A stretch of DNA of 64,000 nt from Coptis chinensis (taxonomy: Eukaryota; Streptophyta; Magnoliopsida; Ranunculales; Ranunculaceae), in assembly GCA_015680905.1 (NCBI GenBank), contig CM027383.1, forward strand, positions 95,740,001 to 95,804,000. Reading direction: 5' to 3'. Both the position numbers and the translations under genes were made by a program. The notes beneath the pieces were generated by a model. It did no database searches. It saw nothing but the letters and a program-made list of their open reading frames with translations, and was not told the origin of the DNA. This document shows positions 11,406-23,238 of this stretch, in pieces (position 1 is the first letter of the stretch; every line of letters begins with the position of its first letter).

Positions 11406-13243
11406 TAATGAAAATATGTCCAAAATGGATTTTTCTCCTTGTTTTACTTTTATTTACATGTGTGTACATGCATGTTTGATGTTTCCTGTCGTAGCTGGGG
11501 ACAAAAGTTTATGCATAATGCTAATTCAACAAACAACACAATGAGAAACATAGTTTCTTAATTGGTGACAAGAACTGAAAGCTCAAAAAAGAGCTTGCCC
11601 ATGAATTCTAAGATACGAATAAGCGGTTGGGGACCATCTAATTGATTTTACAGCTGGAAATGTAAATCACTAAATCCTGACTCAACTGTTACATCGAAAG
11701 GCACATACAGTTTCATGGAACATTAGTTTTAATAGAGTTCCATGTATTAGCAGAAAATACAGAAATGGTCGAGGAAAATACTGACATAAGTGAAACTTTC
11801 GGGCTTTTGATTTGCCGGGTTTCGAAAATGTTTAAGTCATGACCATAAGCAGTTTCTGGTGTAATAGATTGGGCAGAAACAAACAATACTTATAGTCCAA
11901 AATCACTCTTTGATTGTGTAATTGTTGGTGGTTTCCTATAAAGGTTTTATTTAAAAAACCTGCATAGTAATGATATGTCCCAATCCAGTTATCCAACAAC
12001 GATTTTGGTTTTCTCTCCATTTTGCAACTCATAGATGTTCTCCATGTCCAGACATGTAGCTACAATTCCTTTTTCTATAATCCCAACACGAATAACAGTT
12101 GTCAATATAGTTGTCTCTCGAGTGAGATAACTACAATGTTTGGTGTGTAAAGGTGTTGTTCAGCAAAAGCGTGCAAGTGAGTGGGGCTAGCACTTCCTGT
12201 TCTCTATTCGATCTTTTTATTGTTTTTCTAATATTTTGGGGTGTAAGGATGTGTGGTGAACAATTCATTGCTCTAAAGCATGCCCTGTCTTGTGAAAAGT
12301 GTTAATGCTGATTTGAGTGTGAATGAACACTTTGGTAGTGCGACTGTGCCACAAAGTTGAAAGAGATAGAACACCACAACTGTCATACCTGCACTGTGGC
12401 CAGTACAGCTGCTTTGTCCATATAATTGTTGTTCCTCGAAGGTAAATACATAAGATGCTGAGAGCCTGGATTGGAGGGTAGGACCCCTAAGACTGGTCCA
12501 CAATCCTCTTACTTGCAGAGTGGAATTGAAGCACATTTGCAGACATTGGTTGAACTTTGAACGTTAAATCAGGGTGATAACTGATTGCCTTATATGCGTA
12601 AAGCCATCTCGGGGATATCACATCCTTGGGGATGAACAGACTTGAGAAAAATACAGTCATCGAGGGTGGAAGTTGATCAAGACCACAGGCTAAAAAGGAC
12701 ACAGTAGCACGTCCAGCTAATAAATCACTTTTAGAGTTTTAGATCACTTTCTGGCATGGGACTCTCTTATGATTGAGTAACGCGTGATGGGCAAGAAGTC
12801 CCAACCACCCGTTGCATTTTGTCTAATTATGATGAACCGAAGAATATTTCTTACCAAAAAACAAAAAAAGACTATTTGATACTCACCAGGAACAGTTAAA
12901 ATTAAACAAACCAACAAAAATTATCAAATGAAGCAAGTCTCGTTCAAAAAGAACATTAGAACTTTTATATGAAAAGGGATCACAAGTTGAAACCCGGTGA
13001 AGATGAATCCGGTCATATGACAGTAGCTAAAAAAAAGATGAGCAAAATAAAGCCTACAGACAGAAAGTGGTAAAAGAAAACAAACCTCATAAAAATGGAA
13101 GAAAAACAGAAAAAATCGTCAACAATGGAATTTTGTCGTTCTTCCTTGTAAATTAGTGAAAAGAAAACCGGATTCGTCTTCGCCGGAAAGCCGTTAACCT
13201 ATGCCTTGTCATCTTGTTCTTCCTATAACTTAAAAGCTTAAGT

Positions 13244-16200
13244 TCATTGCAACTCCTCCTGACCTTCTGAAGGACATCTGATAAGTTCCAATATGTTGAC
13301 TACCTCTCCCATGTCTGGCCGGTTTGATGGAACTTGAGACGTACAGATTAATCCCAATTTCATCACTGGAATTGCCTCCTCTGCTGGGAAGGTACCCTGG
13401 AGCCTAGCATCCACACATTCCTCCACCCTCCCTTCTTCTAAAGCCCCTCTCACCATGTCACAAAGCACCACAACGTCATCCTCCATATACTCCACAGGCC
13501 GCTTCCCTGTCACAACTTCTAACACCAAGACACCAAACCCATACACATCACACTTTTCTGTTATTTTCACAGTTCTGCAAGCAAATTCAGGAGCCATGTA
13601 CCCCAGTGCGCTTTGGATTTTGCTGCTGAGAACATAACGGTCTAGCATCGGAAGTAGTCTTGCCAGGCCGAAATCTCCAACCTTTGGTTCCCCAGAGCTG
13701 TCAATCAGGACATTGCTTGATTTAAGATTGTAATGTATTACATTCATTTGGTGCAAGTGAGCCAGGCTCTTTGCTGTCCCAAGAATAATGTTGAATCTGT
13801 CATGCCATGAGAGGATATTTTCACTTGGTCCTTCATGGAGATGCTTGTACAAACTCCCACAAGGGACAAATTCATAAATGAGGAGCTGTAATGACTGCGT
13901 CCAATAATATCCTTCAAGCATCACCAGATTCCTGTGCCGGATCTTCCCAAGCTTCTTAACCTCTCTCTCAAACTCTTCTTGAGACTTGACCAGACTTGAA
14001 ACTGTCAGCTTCTTGATAGCAACTGGCTGTCCATCTCGAAGAACGGTTTTGTAAACAGCTCCAAACCCACCACGTCCAAGCTCGCAATCCTTGTTGAGAA
14101 GTGCATGAGCCCCAGCACTAAAGTCAGGGTCACCCGAGAACATGACAAGCTTGCCCGAGTTAGCATCAGTAGTAGGAGAACGACTGAAGTCGTCACCACC
14201 TGATAATGCAAGAGCTGCGGCAGAGCGGGAAGTGGATGATCGCACATGGAGGTTGAGTACAGTGACAGCAATCACACCGAGAGCAATGACGACAGCAGCA
14301 CCAATTGCAATTAATGCTGAAATGCTAAATATAATTTTCTTGTGGCGGAGGTTTGGTGAAAAAGAACCAGAACTAGATGAGTCAGACGTGGTATTAGGAT
14401 CCAGAACAATGGGCTTAGGAAGAACTGCAGGACAAGAACGGTTAGCTACAGATCCACAGAGGGATGGATTATCCGATATAGACGAGGGAGAGATAAGGTT
14501 GAAGAACCCGCCAGCAGGTAGTTCGCCTTGGAGGTGGTTGTGGGAGATATTAAAAGAGAGGAGGTGTGGGAGATTGGCTAGTTGTTTCGGTAAGCTTCCA
14601 CTGAGATTGTTTACGGAGAAGTCTACATATTGGAGGTTGGTCAGGTTTGCAATAGCTGCGGGGATTGGACCTGCAAGTTTATTCTGTGCCAGGATCCTAG
14701 TAAACAAAAACGAGAAATTTTGTTAAAATGATTGGGGCTCTTAATTTCCAAGTCAGTGAAATGAAAAACAAATACGAATAAAAAAAACATACGAATATAC
14801 CCAGTGTATATAAATAAAAGTGAAGGAACTGAGGTTGTCAGTAACTCTATATGGGGGGAAAAAATCTGGTAAACGTTGATAATACTGATGCCAGCATATT
14901 AAAAGTCTGATCATTCTCTTGCATATTGGAACGATGCCAGCATGCTGATAAGCTGGTTCAGGTTTCAGTAATTGTTCATACATGTAACGGTCCAATGTTA
15001 CCCTTTACTCAATTAACGATGATAACATTAGTTTTATCAAATGTTTTAGGTGCATAGTTTAGCTCCAAATAAACCTAAAATACAACCTCAAATGTGATAG
15101 CAGTGAGCAGCAAGTAAGTACTAGTATTGCAGCATGAAAGAGAGAAGGGAAGAGAGCTTACAGAGACGTTAGAGATGAGCATTTTCCAATCTGCACAGGA
15201 AGATTTCCAGCTAGATGGTTGTTCTGCAATTTAAGCTCCTTTAAGAACACTGCTCCTCCAATTTGTGAAGGGATGCTCCCATTTAATTGATTTTCACTTA
15301 AGTCAAGAACATTGACAGCCCTCAGTTCACCTATACTTGTGGGAATAGCACCGCCAAGAGAGTTCCTTGACATATTCAAGGACAACAAGCTGGTAAAAAC
15401 ACCAATATCCCATGGAATTTCACCTAAGATGGCATTGCCAGACAAGTCCAAGACTTGAAGCTTCTGATACGACGCCTTCATTGATGGTGAAGACGGGTTC
15501 TCTATGGTCCCACTTAAACTGTTCTCCGACAGTAAAATAGTCTGCAATCCTAGACCGAAAATCCATCCCGGAAGATCACCTGTCAATGAATTCCTGCTAA
15601 AATCTACGGCTGAAAGGCTTGGGCAGTTGGTTATCGACTCTGGAAGAACCCCATTAAAAGTGTTCTTAGATAAATTCAAAACCTGAAGTGACTGAAGGTT
15701 TCCCATTGTATCTGGAATCTTCCCCAAGAAACCATTGCCTGAAAGATCCAAAATCTGAAGGTTTGTTAGTCCTCCAATCCACGCCGGGAGTTCTCCCACA
15801 AGCAAATTCCCATGTAAATCTAGATAACTGCAACTGGAAAGCTTCTGCATTGAATCAGGAAGACTCCCAGACAGTGAATTCTTGCTGAAATCAAGTACTT
15901 TCAATAGCGAACAACCTCCAATATCATCTGGCAATGGCCCAGTAAACCGATTCTTCTGCAAACTAATTGCTCTCAAGTTAAGCAAACCTTGAATCCCTTT
16001 TGGAATCTCACCATCAAGCATATTATCCGATAAATCAAGTGATCTAAGGCCATTCAAAGACCAGACTCCAGCAGGCAATGGGCCGGATAACTGATTCGAT
16101 GAAAAATTAACACCAGCAAGTGTTGAGCATGAGCTCAAACTACTCGGGATCTGCCCCGACAACTGGTTTTTCGCAAACGAAACAGCTCTCAAGTACCTAC

Positions 16201-16627
16201 ATTGTCTGAAAAACTCATCTGGAATTGTTCCGGACAAGCTATTCTCACTGAGATCAATGACTCTTAGATCCTCCAAGCTAGCAAGCTTTGGATTCACCGT
16301 CCCCGTAAAATTGTTCTTAGCTAGTGATAATCTTCTAAGAAACTGTAACTGAATAAGTCCCCTACCGATCCGCCCCGACAACGAAAAGCCATCAAGAACA
16401 AGCTCCGAAACACGGTTATTCCTCGGGTTACATTTCACACCAACCCAGTTACATGGATTCTCATCATCCTCATTCCATGAAGTAAGTTTCAAGTTTGGAT
16501 CTTTAAGGTCAGCTTTAAACACTATTAACCCAAGAACATCATCATTAAGTGCTGAACCCACTGAACTAACTAAACCTGGAGCTAATACAAGTATCACAAA
16601 TAGACTCATCACAACTAGTTTCCTCAT
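13244..16627 (-). CDS. PXC2-like: LRR receptor-like kinase, PXC2-like, atypical kinase
   Basis: Two exons, 16627-15162 and 14696-13244, are joined through a split Leu codon (CT+G) and give 972 aa. There is a signal peptide (about 1-26), then an N-terminal LRR cap with NPCNWVGVKC, and about 20 LRRs to about residue 565. A Cys pair follows (SLCGSVANRSC), then a transmembrane helix at about 610-637, and a kinase domain to the end. The kinase has the glycine loop GRGGFG (696-701), VAIKK (Lys near 717), DFG (830-832) and APE (857-859). The catalytic loop reads HYNLKSSN (810 onward) in place of HRDxKxxN, so the catalytic Asp is Asn. Length and wording match the PXC2 (At5g01890)/IRK subfamily, linked to vascular and cell-division signalling at the plasma membrane. 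Signalling probably needs a partner kinase, which is inference. Confidence 0.95.
14697..15161 (-). other. Intron of the receptor kinase gene
   Basis: The donor is TCTCT/GTAAGC and the acceptor is TTTACTAG/GATCC on the minus strand. It is 465 bp, phase 2, and falls within the LRR region just before the last repeats. Splicing restores the LRR wording CSSLTSL to ILAQNKLAG. Confidence 0.9.
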
Positions 16628-17000
16628 TTCTAGGTGTCACTCAAGAGATTCAAACAAACTGCTTCCCACCCATTTCTATTAATGCCAACTGTTTAGCCTC
16701 ACAGATCAAAATTTTGGTTTTTTTTGTATACAAGAAGAATAAAGTTACTCCCTTTTTCCAACACTGAGAAAATCAACAAGTTATGAGATGAAAAAAGTAT
16801 CACATTTGTTAAAAAAAAAAACTCACCTTTGAGAAGAGTATAGCTACCGAGATATAAGATGGTGAAATGCCGGTACAAAAGTTATTGAATCTCGGACTGT
16901 CTTCTCATCTCATTAAAGAAAGAGCAGAAGAAGCATTTTGAGTAGTTGTCTGAAAAGAGAGTGAGTGACTTGAGTTTATATTTACAGCGAAACATAATAA
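16628..17000 (-). promoter_or_regulatory. 5' leader and core promoter of the receptor kinase gene
   Basis: On the minus strand a TATAAAC box lies at 16980-16974, which places transcription start near 16945. A strong donor-like AAAG/GTGAGT lies at about 16826 within the leader. A 5' UTR intron ending in a CAG near 16695 is therefore plausible but unproved. Upstream (17030-17080) is an AT microsatellite and T-rich tract. Confidence 0.45.
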
Positions 17001-18601
17001 TCAGGTACATGTGCAGCTTGCTCTCTTTATTGCAATATATATATATATTTTTTTTTATTTTTTTTTTATTTTTTTTGTATACGTGGTATAGTCAAATGGG
17101 AATCTGATGTGGATGACAGGTGGAATTTGGACAGTGGTTCTTTTTGACATTTGAGGCAAGGACCGTTATTATGGAGAAAAATGAGTGCGTGAACTACTAT
17201 ATTATACTATATGTCAATACCCCTGGAATTCGTGGAATTTACAGAGTTCATCATTGCAGAAGATGCAAAATTTATTCAGTATTAAGAATAATTTTTGTGT
17301 ATTCTATATTATTGAACAGCATGATCAAGGCTTCAATGCAAAGATAAAATGATTGATTAAATATGTGGTAAAGTATGTTTAAGGTGTTTACCAACCTTGG
17401 AAAAAGAAACGAAAAAAAATGTTTTTCATTATATTGGATATGATGATGGGACAAGGTGGGCCTAAGTAATATTTTTTGATGCATTTTCAAGATACCAGCA
17501 CCAATTAGTTGCAACAATCGGAATAATTGACACACATGATCGCGTTGTTGACAGTGGACACCTTAAAGGAAATAGTTGGAACTTGGAACTTGCAAGTGTG
17601 ATAAAGATCTGGTACCGATTATAGTTCGTGATTCCGAACGGAATCTCTCAAATATTTCAATTTTTTAAGAATATATATATTGATATAAGAGCCGAAAAAT
17701 ACAAATTTTTATTTTTGTTCAAAATAGGCCCGAAATTCTAGTTTTTGGAGCTGTTGGAATTCCAACAACTCTGAAAATCCTGTACTATTGGTTGCAATAT
17801 AGGGGCATCAAAAATTTAGAAAAAATAATAATTAGAATGGAAGTGGCACTCAAGAGGGTATAATGGCAAGTTTGGCAAATGAAGAGAGAGAAAGGGGTGA
17901 GTTGAGGAAGATATAAGATGGAAGCTGCAACAGAAATTAATTAAGGAGTGGAAGGTAGGCCGGTAGGGATAATAAAGAAGGAAAAGCAGAGAGAGGTAGT
18001 GGCAGTGTGTGCAGAGATACTTTTGCTTTTACTTAAATTCCATTGAATGAGGGACCTGGGACCTTACACAACTCCTTTATTACTTCCTTTTTGCTAGCGC
18101 TTGCCTTCTTAAATATATATGCCTTGGTAAATGCAGATTCACTGTTCCCCCAAGTCTCTGCAGCAGTGCAGCCCTCATTCCTTCTCAAATTTGAACTTTT
18201 TTTTGGCTCACAATTTAAATTGACTTGGAATTGTGTTACCACTTACCAGGCAAAGCATGAACGACTTGCAGCACTGCAGCTTAGGCTAAAATTGCATTTT
18301 GGTGTCGATTACCCGAACTTTTGGCCCTTCAATTGTAAACAAATTGCTGAAACGTATGCATCGGTATACAATGTTAAGTACGTATAAATGTTAAATGAGT
18401 ACGTTGATACAATCCAATTTGTTTAGCATAGGGCAAATTGGAAGTAACAGACAAGAACAAGGATGACTGAATGAGATATCAATTTCACCATTTGGGGCAA
18501 TTATATTATACTATTGAAAAAATCAGAAAAACAAACTATAGGATATATTCTAGGACCACCGTTAGATATAATTTGTCCTTCTCTATGGAACTACGCTTGT
18601 G
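17001..18601. other. Intergenic region, no gene seen
   Basis: AT-rich sequence with short frames on both strands and no domain wording. The longest plus frame (18043-18387) begins with a hydrophobic stretch, but I see no family resemblance and no supporting splice structure. Confidence 0.5.
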
Positions 18602-18609
18602 ACTTGTTC

Positions 18610-19039
18610 TAGGGGTGTGCATAAAACCATTCAAACCGTCTAAACTGAACCAAATCATATGAGTTGGGTTAGTTATCCGTCTTGATTTGGTTTGGTTTGG
18701 TTTAAAAAATTAAAAAACCAACAAAATCAGTTTGGTCGATGGTTTTTAGAATTAAAAACCAAATATAACAGAACCGAACCATAAGATTATCAAAATTATT
18801 AAAAAAATATATTTTTACTTATAGTTTATTCTATTATTCTTCAATAATATTCGATCCGGTTACGGTTAATTGAAAAAATAGTGGCTTAGATTGGTTTACG
18901 ATTTTGCATAAATAAGTCGGTTTGGTTAACCATAGTGTAATGGTTCGGTTTTTATAACACCTAACCCGATAAGTTCAGTTCAAATATCAGTTTCAAACCA
19001 AAACCAAAACCAAACCGACCCGACCCAGGCACACCCCTA
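18610..19039. mobile_element. hAT-type MITE, 430 bp
   Basis: Perfect 11-bp inverted termini TAGGGGTGTGC / GCACACCCCTA are flanked by a near-identical 8-bp target duplication (ACTTGTTC at 18602-18609, ACTTGTTA at 19040-19047). The interior is rich in GGTTTGG / CCAAACC and AAACCAAAACC words, so it could fold into a long imperfect hairpin. There is no coding capacity. Terminal sequence and 8-bp duplication fit the hAT superfamily. Confidence 0.9.
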
Positions 19040-19047
19040 ACTTGTTA

Positions 19048-20250
19048 TATTCCAGTTGTCTAATGTGAAATCTCCCTTTCTCTCATATCATTGGGTTTGA
19101 CTTCTTATTAGTTCTCAAATACGTACTTCAAGGAGTTCAAGCTCACAGCCTTTGTAATGTCAATTTTCCCGAACGGCCATCCTGCTAAACTTTGAACGTT
19201 AACCATGTGCCTCCACCTACTATGCGGATTGCCAAGTTATAACTTCTTGGTCCTCTGATCTATGGGCCAGAGCGTCTCTTTTTGGGACCATTGATGTTAT
19301 TATTTTTTATTTATATATATATAGATATTGATGTTATTATTAGTTTCTCATTCTACACCACCAAAGTCCAAAAAATTCCCGATATTTCGTTGAGCAAGTG
19401 TTATACTGTTATGTGTTGTACGTTTTGAACCTATCTCCTTTCTTCATTTTGCCTCTGAACCTAAACAAATAAACAATGTCTTCATAATTTGCAATATATA
19501 TGAAATTTATGAATATATCAACAATTAATATTAGAAAACCAGGATTCTGATATATTTTATCGAAAAAAATGACTCCGATATATCAGTAGAAATCTATATT
19601 TTAGGGAGATCTCTATTTTAGGCCTTGCGTACCATGATTCTGGATTTCTGGATTGAGATGCACAACAAATGCTGGATTGGACTTGTGGATTGCGCCCAGT
19701 ACCAAAATGTCAGCGTAAGTGTTGGGACTTCCGAAAAAATGGAATCTGACTTGGTAGACTTGCTTGATAAATTCCCATGCTTAGAAATTCCGCACTTCTC
19801 GAGATAAAAAATAAAATATGATAAGGTAATTAAAAGACAGTAAAACGACACTCCCTGCACACTTCTTTTTTAACCTTTTCACCAAATATCGAGAAATTCG
19901 TGTCCTTCTGTCACGAAACTCACGTTTGAATTGGCGTTTCCCCACTTTTTTTTTTTTTTTTTTTTGGGTTTGATAATCAAATATTTTATTAATATCAACA
20001 AAAGATTATATTTGCATTGTCATGCTTCACACCTTTGACTTGGATCATAAACACAAAATTTGTGTCAGTGCATTATAAACTTTGTAGCCAGTAATCCAAT
20101 GGTTAAGCTACATGTTTATGCAGAGTTTGCAAATGGGTTGCACCTGAGAATGTCCATGGATGGTCGTCCTTTTGGGTTGACCACATTCCTATTTCTTGCA
20201 CATATACTTTGCTTGATTTCCGAAGCAACTAATGCTAATCCTTTTGCATC
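19048..20250. other. Intergenic region left of the TE nest
   Basis: AT-rich and without a recognisable gene. A T-run at about 19947-19966 is followed by TTTGATAATCAAATA and TTATTAATATCAACAAA, which looks like the reverse complement of a LINE 3' end with its poly(A) tail. I could not define its other end or a target duplication. Confidence 0.45.
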
Positions 20251-20255
20251 AATAA

Positions 20256-20440
20256 TCTAGATGTGTGGATTTTTACTACATTTTTACCTAGGATCTGATG
20301 TTGAAATTGATGGGGAATGGCTGCATTCTTTTTTGGGATAAGAGTTGTTTACGTATCAAGTTTCTTGAGTGAATTTGAATCAAGTCTTACGTAGTTCATC
20401 TCTCTCTATTTATAAGTGTATTTCTCTTTGATACACAAAG
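20256..20440 (-). repeat. 3' terminal repeat remnant of the Tat element
   Basis: This aligns with 59568-59735 over about 170 bp at high identity, in the same orientation. It shares the words ATGTGTGGATTT, GGGATAAGAGTTG, ACGTATCAAGTTTCTTGAG and TCAAGTCTTACGTAGTTCATC. On the minus strand it holds the TATAAATAGAGAG core promoter and the R/U5 part. The upstream U3 part seen at the other end is missing here, and the antisense ORF begins almost at once. Confidence 0.8.
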
Positions 20441-20468
20441 TTAGATCTTTTTGTTTCTTTTTCGTTTT

Positions 20469-20564
20469 TATGTTTGTCATGTCAATTACTAGTGAAAGTG
20501 TGAGCGAGGAACTGTTATTAGAGTCGAGAGAGACAACTGTTAGTGATAGAGACGGTGGTGTTAG
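20469..20564 (+). pseudogene. Antisense extra ORF of the Tat element, first segment
   Basis: An open frame starts at the ATG at 20469 (alternatively 20478, MSITSESVSEELLLES). It is interrupted by the CACTA insertion at 20565. On the far side (from 28517) the frame continues without a shift as a Ser/Glu-rich stretch to a TGA at about 28629-28631. It is acidic and Ser-rich, and I recognise no enzyme motif. The terminal repeat just upstream reads CTATTTATAAG on the plus strand and could act as its promoter (inference). Confidence 0.5.
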
Positions 20565-22188
20565 CACTACACCATTTGGGTGATTTTGTAACGCACATAA
20601 TTTTGACATTCTAACGGTTTCTAACCGTTAGTAGTGTGCTAACGGTAGGTAAGCGTAAGCAATCATAGTTTTCCGTTTGTGAATATCGAACAATTAGTTT
20701 AATTATTTTCTTACGGTATACTAACACATGCTTTACCATTTGGAAAGCGTCAAAAATTAGAAATAAAATAAAAAAGAAACATAATTCCAAAGCTAAAGCC
20801 TAATGAGTCTGAAGCCCATGCTCATCTCCCTCTCATCAGTTTATCAAATAAAGGGCTGCTCAAATCATGACCGCTATGTCTTATAGATAAAGGTTCTTTC
20901 TTTATTCTGATCATCTCTCTTTTCTTCTTTATTTGTTTAGACATTGTGAAAATCTGGATTTTTTTCGTCTTCCTTTTCGTTTAAATTCTCGTTTTTGTTT
21001 TTGCATACTTAGGGTTTTAGAGGATGTGTTGGAAAACGAATTACTGTGTTTATGATAAGAACTATCGATTTTGTCGCTCAAATTTTCAATTTTGGAATTA
21101 AGGTTTTGTGTTAGTTGTTGAAGAGCTCTAAGTTTTCTTCTTAACTGCCATAAATCTTGTTTTGTTTTGATCTCTTAGTCAGACAAAACACTTACCAGAG
21201 TTGTTTAATTTTAATATACTTGGTTTCAAATTTTTTTTCCTCTGTCCGTTTTGATTTTGATTTGGTGTTGTTGCTGATCTTTTATGATTGCAGGTCAGCT
21301 ACTGATCATTGCTAAATATTGAAGGGCTTTTCTTTGAGAAGTGGAACCTTGGTGAAAAGTTTAAAATTTTCTACCCATCCTCCACGGTGGGTATCTTCTA
21401 AACTTAATGGTATGTGGTTGGCCGAGTTTATGAATGTATGTTATTAGATTCAGTGATGATTATTTTATTAAAGATTTTTCATATCATTTAATGATAAGAT
21501 TTTTATTTTCAAGCTTATATTTTGATTGAAATATTTGGTTACAAATTCATATTTGATTGGGGTTACTTAATCATATATTTTGATAGATTTTGCTTAATGC
21601 AATTTTGATTGGGGATACTTATTTAAATTTATGAGCGGATTGTTCTCCCTTTACATCTGCAACATGTTTAATGATTTGACTCAAATGTGTTTTCTAGATG
21701 CTTAACTTGTGCCAGATAATGTGCTTCACATTCTATGTGTTTAGGTCATAAAAGTGAGGCTGTAATTACTTTTGACTCGTCTAGTTAATTCCTTATGAAA
21801 GCTAACACTTGAAATGAGAGAGTTAATTAATGGAGTGATGGAGAAGATGGTGATGGGGTTGCCTATATGGTGTTTTTCAGCCTTTGTAGGTGGAAGGGAT
21901 CCATCTGAATGAAACCGTAGTATTGTATGTTGGGTTTGAATTTAGGCATTAAGTCGTGGCCAAAGTAAGTGCTTTCATATTTGTTTTCTTTCACTTAGTC
22001 AAGTATTGATTCATGGCTCATGTAGTTAGATCTAACTTTATTTTTTGTTCCTAGAGTTGGGGTTATACCCCAAAAGCAGTTCCACCCCAAAATCCTTTCC
22101 ATTGAAATTCTGGAAATAGAGTTCACTTTGCCTAAATTGCTTCTTCTCTTAAGCTTGTGTGTTTTACACTTCTTTAATGTGGAACAAT

Positions 22189-22330
22189 TACTACACCAGA
22201 ATTCAAGAAATAGGACACACTCTTAAGACTATATACCCCGTCTTAAATTAAGAACGATAATTGCCGTCTTAAATTGTCTTAACCCGTCGCAGTTGTTTTT
22301 CAAGTTGACTAAGGTTATTTCAAGGACATT
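22189..22330. mobile_element. Second CACTA-like terminus inside the CACTA element
   Basis: At 22189 the sequence reads TACTACACCAGAATTC, one base off a CACTA terminus. It is followed by its own set of repeated CTTAAATT / CTTAAGA words (GTCTTAAATT at 22243-22285), different from the AACGG words of the outer element. A right end reading TTGGTGTAGTG exists at 26557-26567, but the flanking triplets do not match and no matching subterminal words lie beside it. A nested or recombined element is possible. Confidence 0.4.
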
Positions 22331-22738
22331 AGTTTTAGTCCCAAATCTGAGGCGAGACAAGTTGTCTTTTCTGGTTTGGTGACCGTCGTAGATGATTTTT
22401 CGAGAGAAGGTGATTGCCCACGCCCAATATATCAATATCCCCCTTGATGGTTTCATTATCCGCCCAATATTTCTTTCTTTCATAACCCTAACCTAGTGTA
22501 AAAGGAAATTTAGACTTTGGTGGGAATGATTTGACAGTAAGAGCTGCATCTCTCTCAAAATCGGCAAGAGTTGCATCTCTCTCAAGTTTTGGTAACCCCC
22601 TCATCTCTCTCTCTTTTATCAATTTTCGTTTTAGTTCACTACCTCAATTTCTGAACTCAAATTTTTGTTTTTTGTTTCAATATAACAAAAGTTTTTAGCT
22701 GAAGTGTTGAAGTGGTTTGTAGTTTCGCACTAAAAAAA

Positions 22739-23238
22739 ATGGAGTCTTGTGAGCGAAAGGAAGCAAAGAACGTTAGGACTTTGCATCGACGGACGAGCGT
22801 TAGACGGTCGATTGTGGAGCTGTTGCTTATTGCTCCACTTCTCATTAGGTCTTTTATTCATATAAATTCAATAACACAAATGAACTATTGGAATGTTGTA
22901 ATGAGTTTGTTAAACATTTGGTGTACAGGTGTCACATTGGAATGAACATAAAGAAGAATGTGAAAGATTAGAACAACAAATGAGACGTGTCGATGTCTTA
23001 CATGATTTCCCGTTTACATTCTCTAAGGAAGCAACGGTCCAGGTAATTATATGATCATGTGATTGAGCACACACACTTGTTATGGATTGGATTAATTTTT
23101 TAATTTTTTGTTATGTCTGTAGTAGATATGTGAAAAGAGGAGGAGTCGTTCGTTTCTTATGGATAGGAGTCTCCATAAAGTAGGAATGTGGAAATACGAG
23201 TGTAATTGCTCGGGGTCAAGTTCATCTTGTTATTCAAG
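22739..23238 (+). pseudogene. Captured fragment of a plant MYND zinc-finger protein gene
   Basis: Three exon-like blocks with GT-AG borders: 22739-22848, 22929-23042 and 23126-23238. The first, read in the +2 frame, ends CGAVAYCSTSH and then TAG where the family has HQ. The second reads VSHWNEHKEECERLEQQMRR and continues into a DFPFTFSKEATVQ motif. The third has HKVGMWKYECNC and a Ser-rich run. These follow one another as in plant MYND-type (C6HC) zinc-finger proteins, where HW..HK.EC is the end of the finger. The first block has frame shifts and the stop, and the rest of the gene is absent, so it is a dead fragment. The retained introns show capture at the DNA level, not through mRNA. Confidence 0.75.

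Larger units (their letters stand above)
9297..13243. other. Intergenic region between the two host genes
   Basis: This begins with the 3' untranslated region of the DUF7356 gene (poly(A)-signal-like AATAAAAG words near 9345 and 9432) and ends with that of the receptor kinase. Short frames such as 12273-12536 (minus) have no recognisable domain. It contains one 40-bp-period direct duplication and one TA microsatellite, listed separately. I see no further gene. Confidence 0.6.

Noticed and set aside
12273..12702. Minus-strand frames as a gene
   Set aside because: No domain wording, no splice logic, and they lie downstream of the receptor kinase gene in low-complexity surroundings.
14142..14726. 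194-residue plus-strand frame
   Set aside because: It is the complement of the receptor kinase coding sequence.
18043..18387. 114-residue plus-strand frame
   Set aside because: A hydrophobic start alone is weak evidence. There is no family resemblance and an opposite-strand frame of similar length overlaps it.
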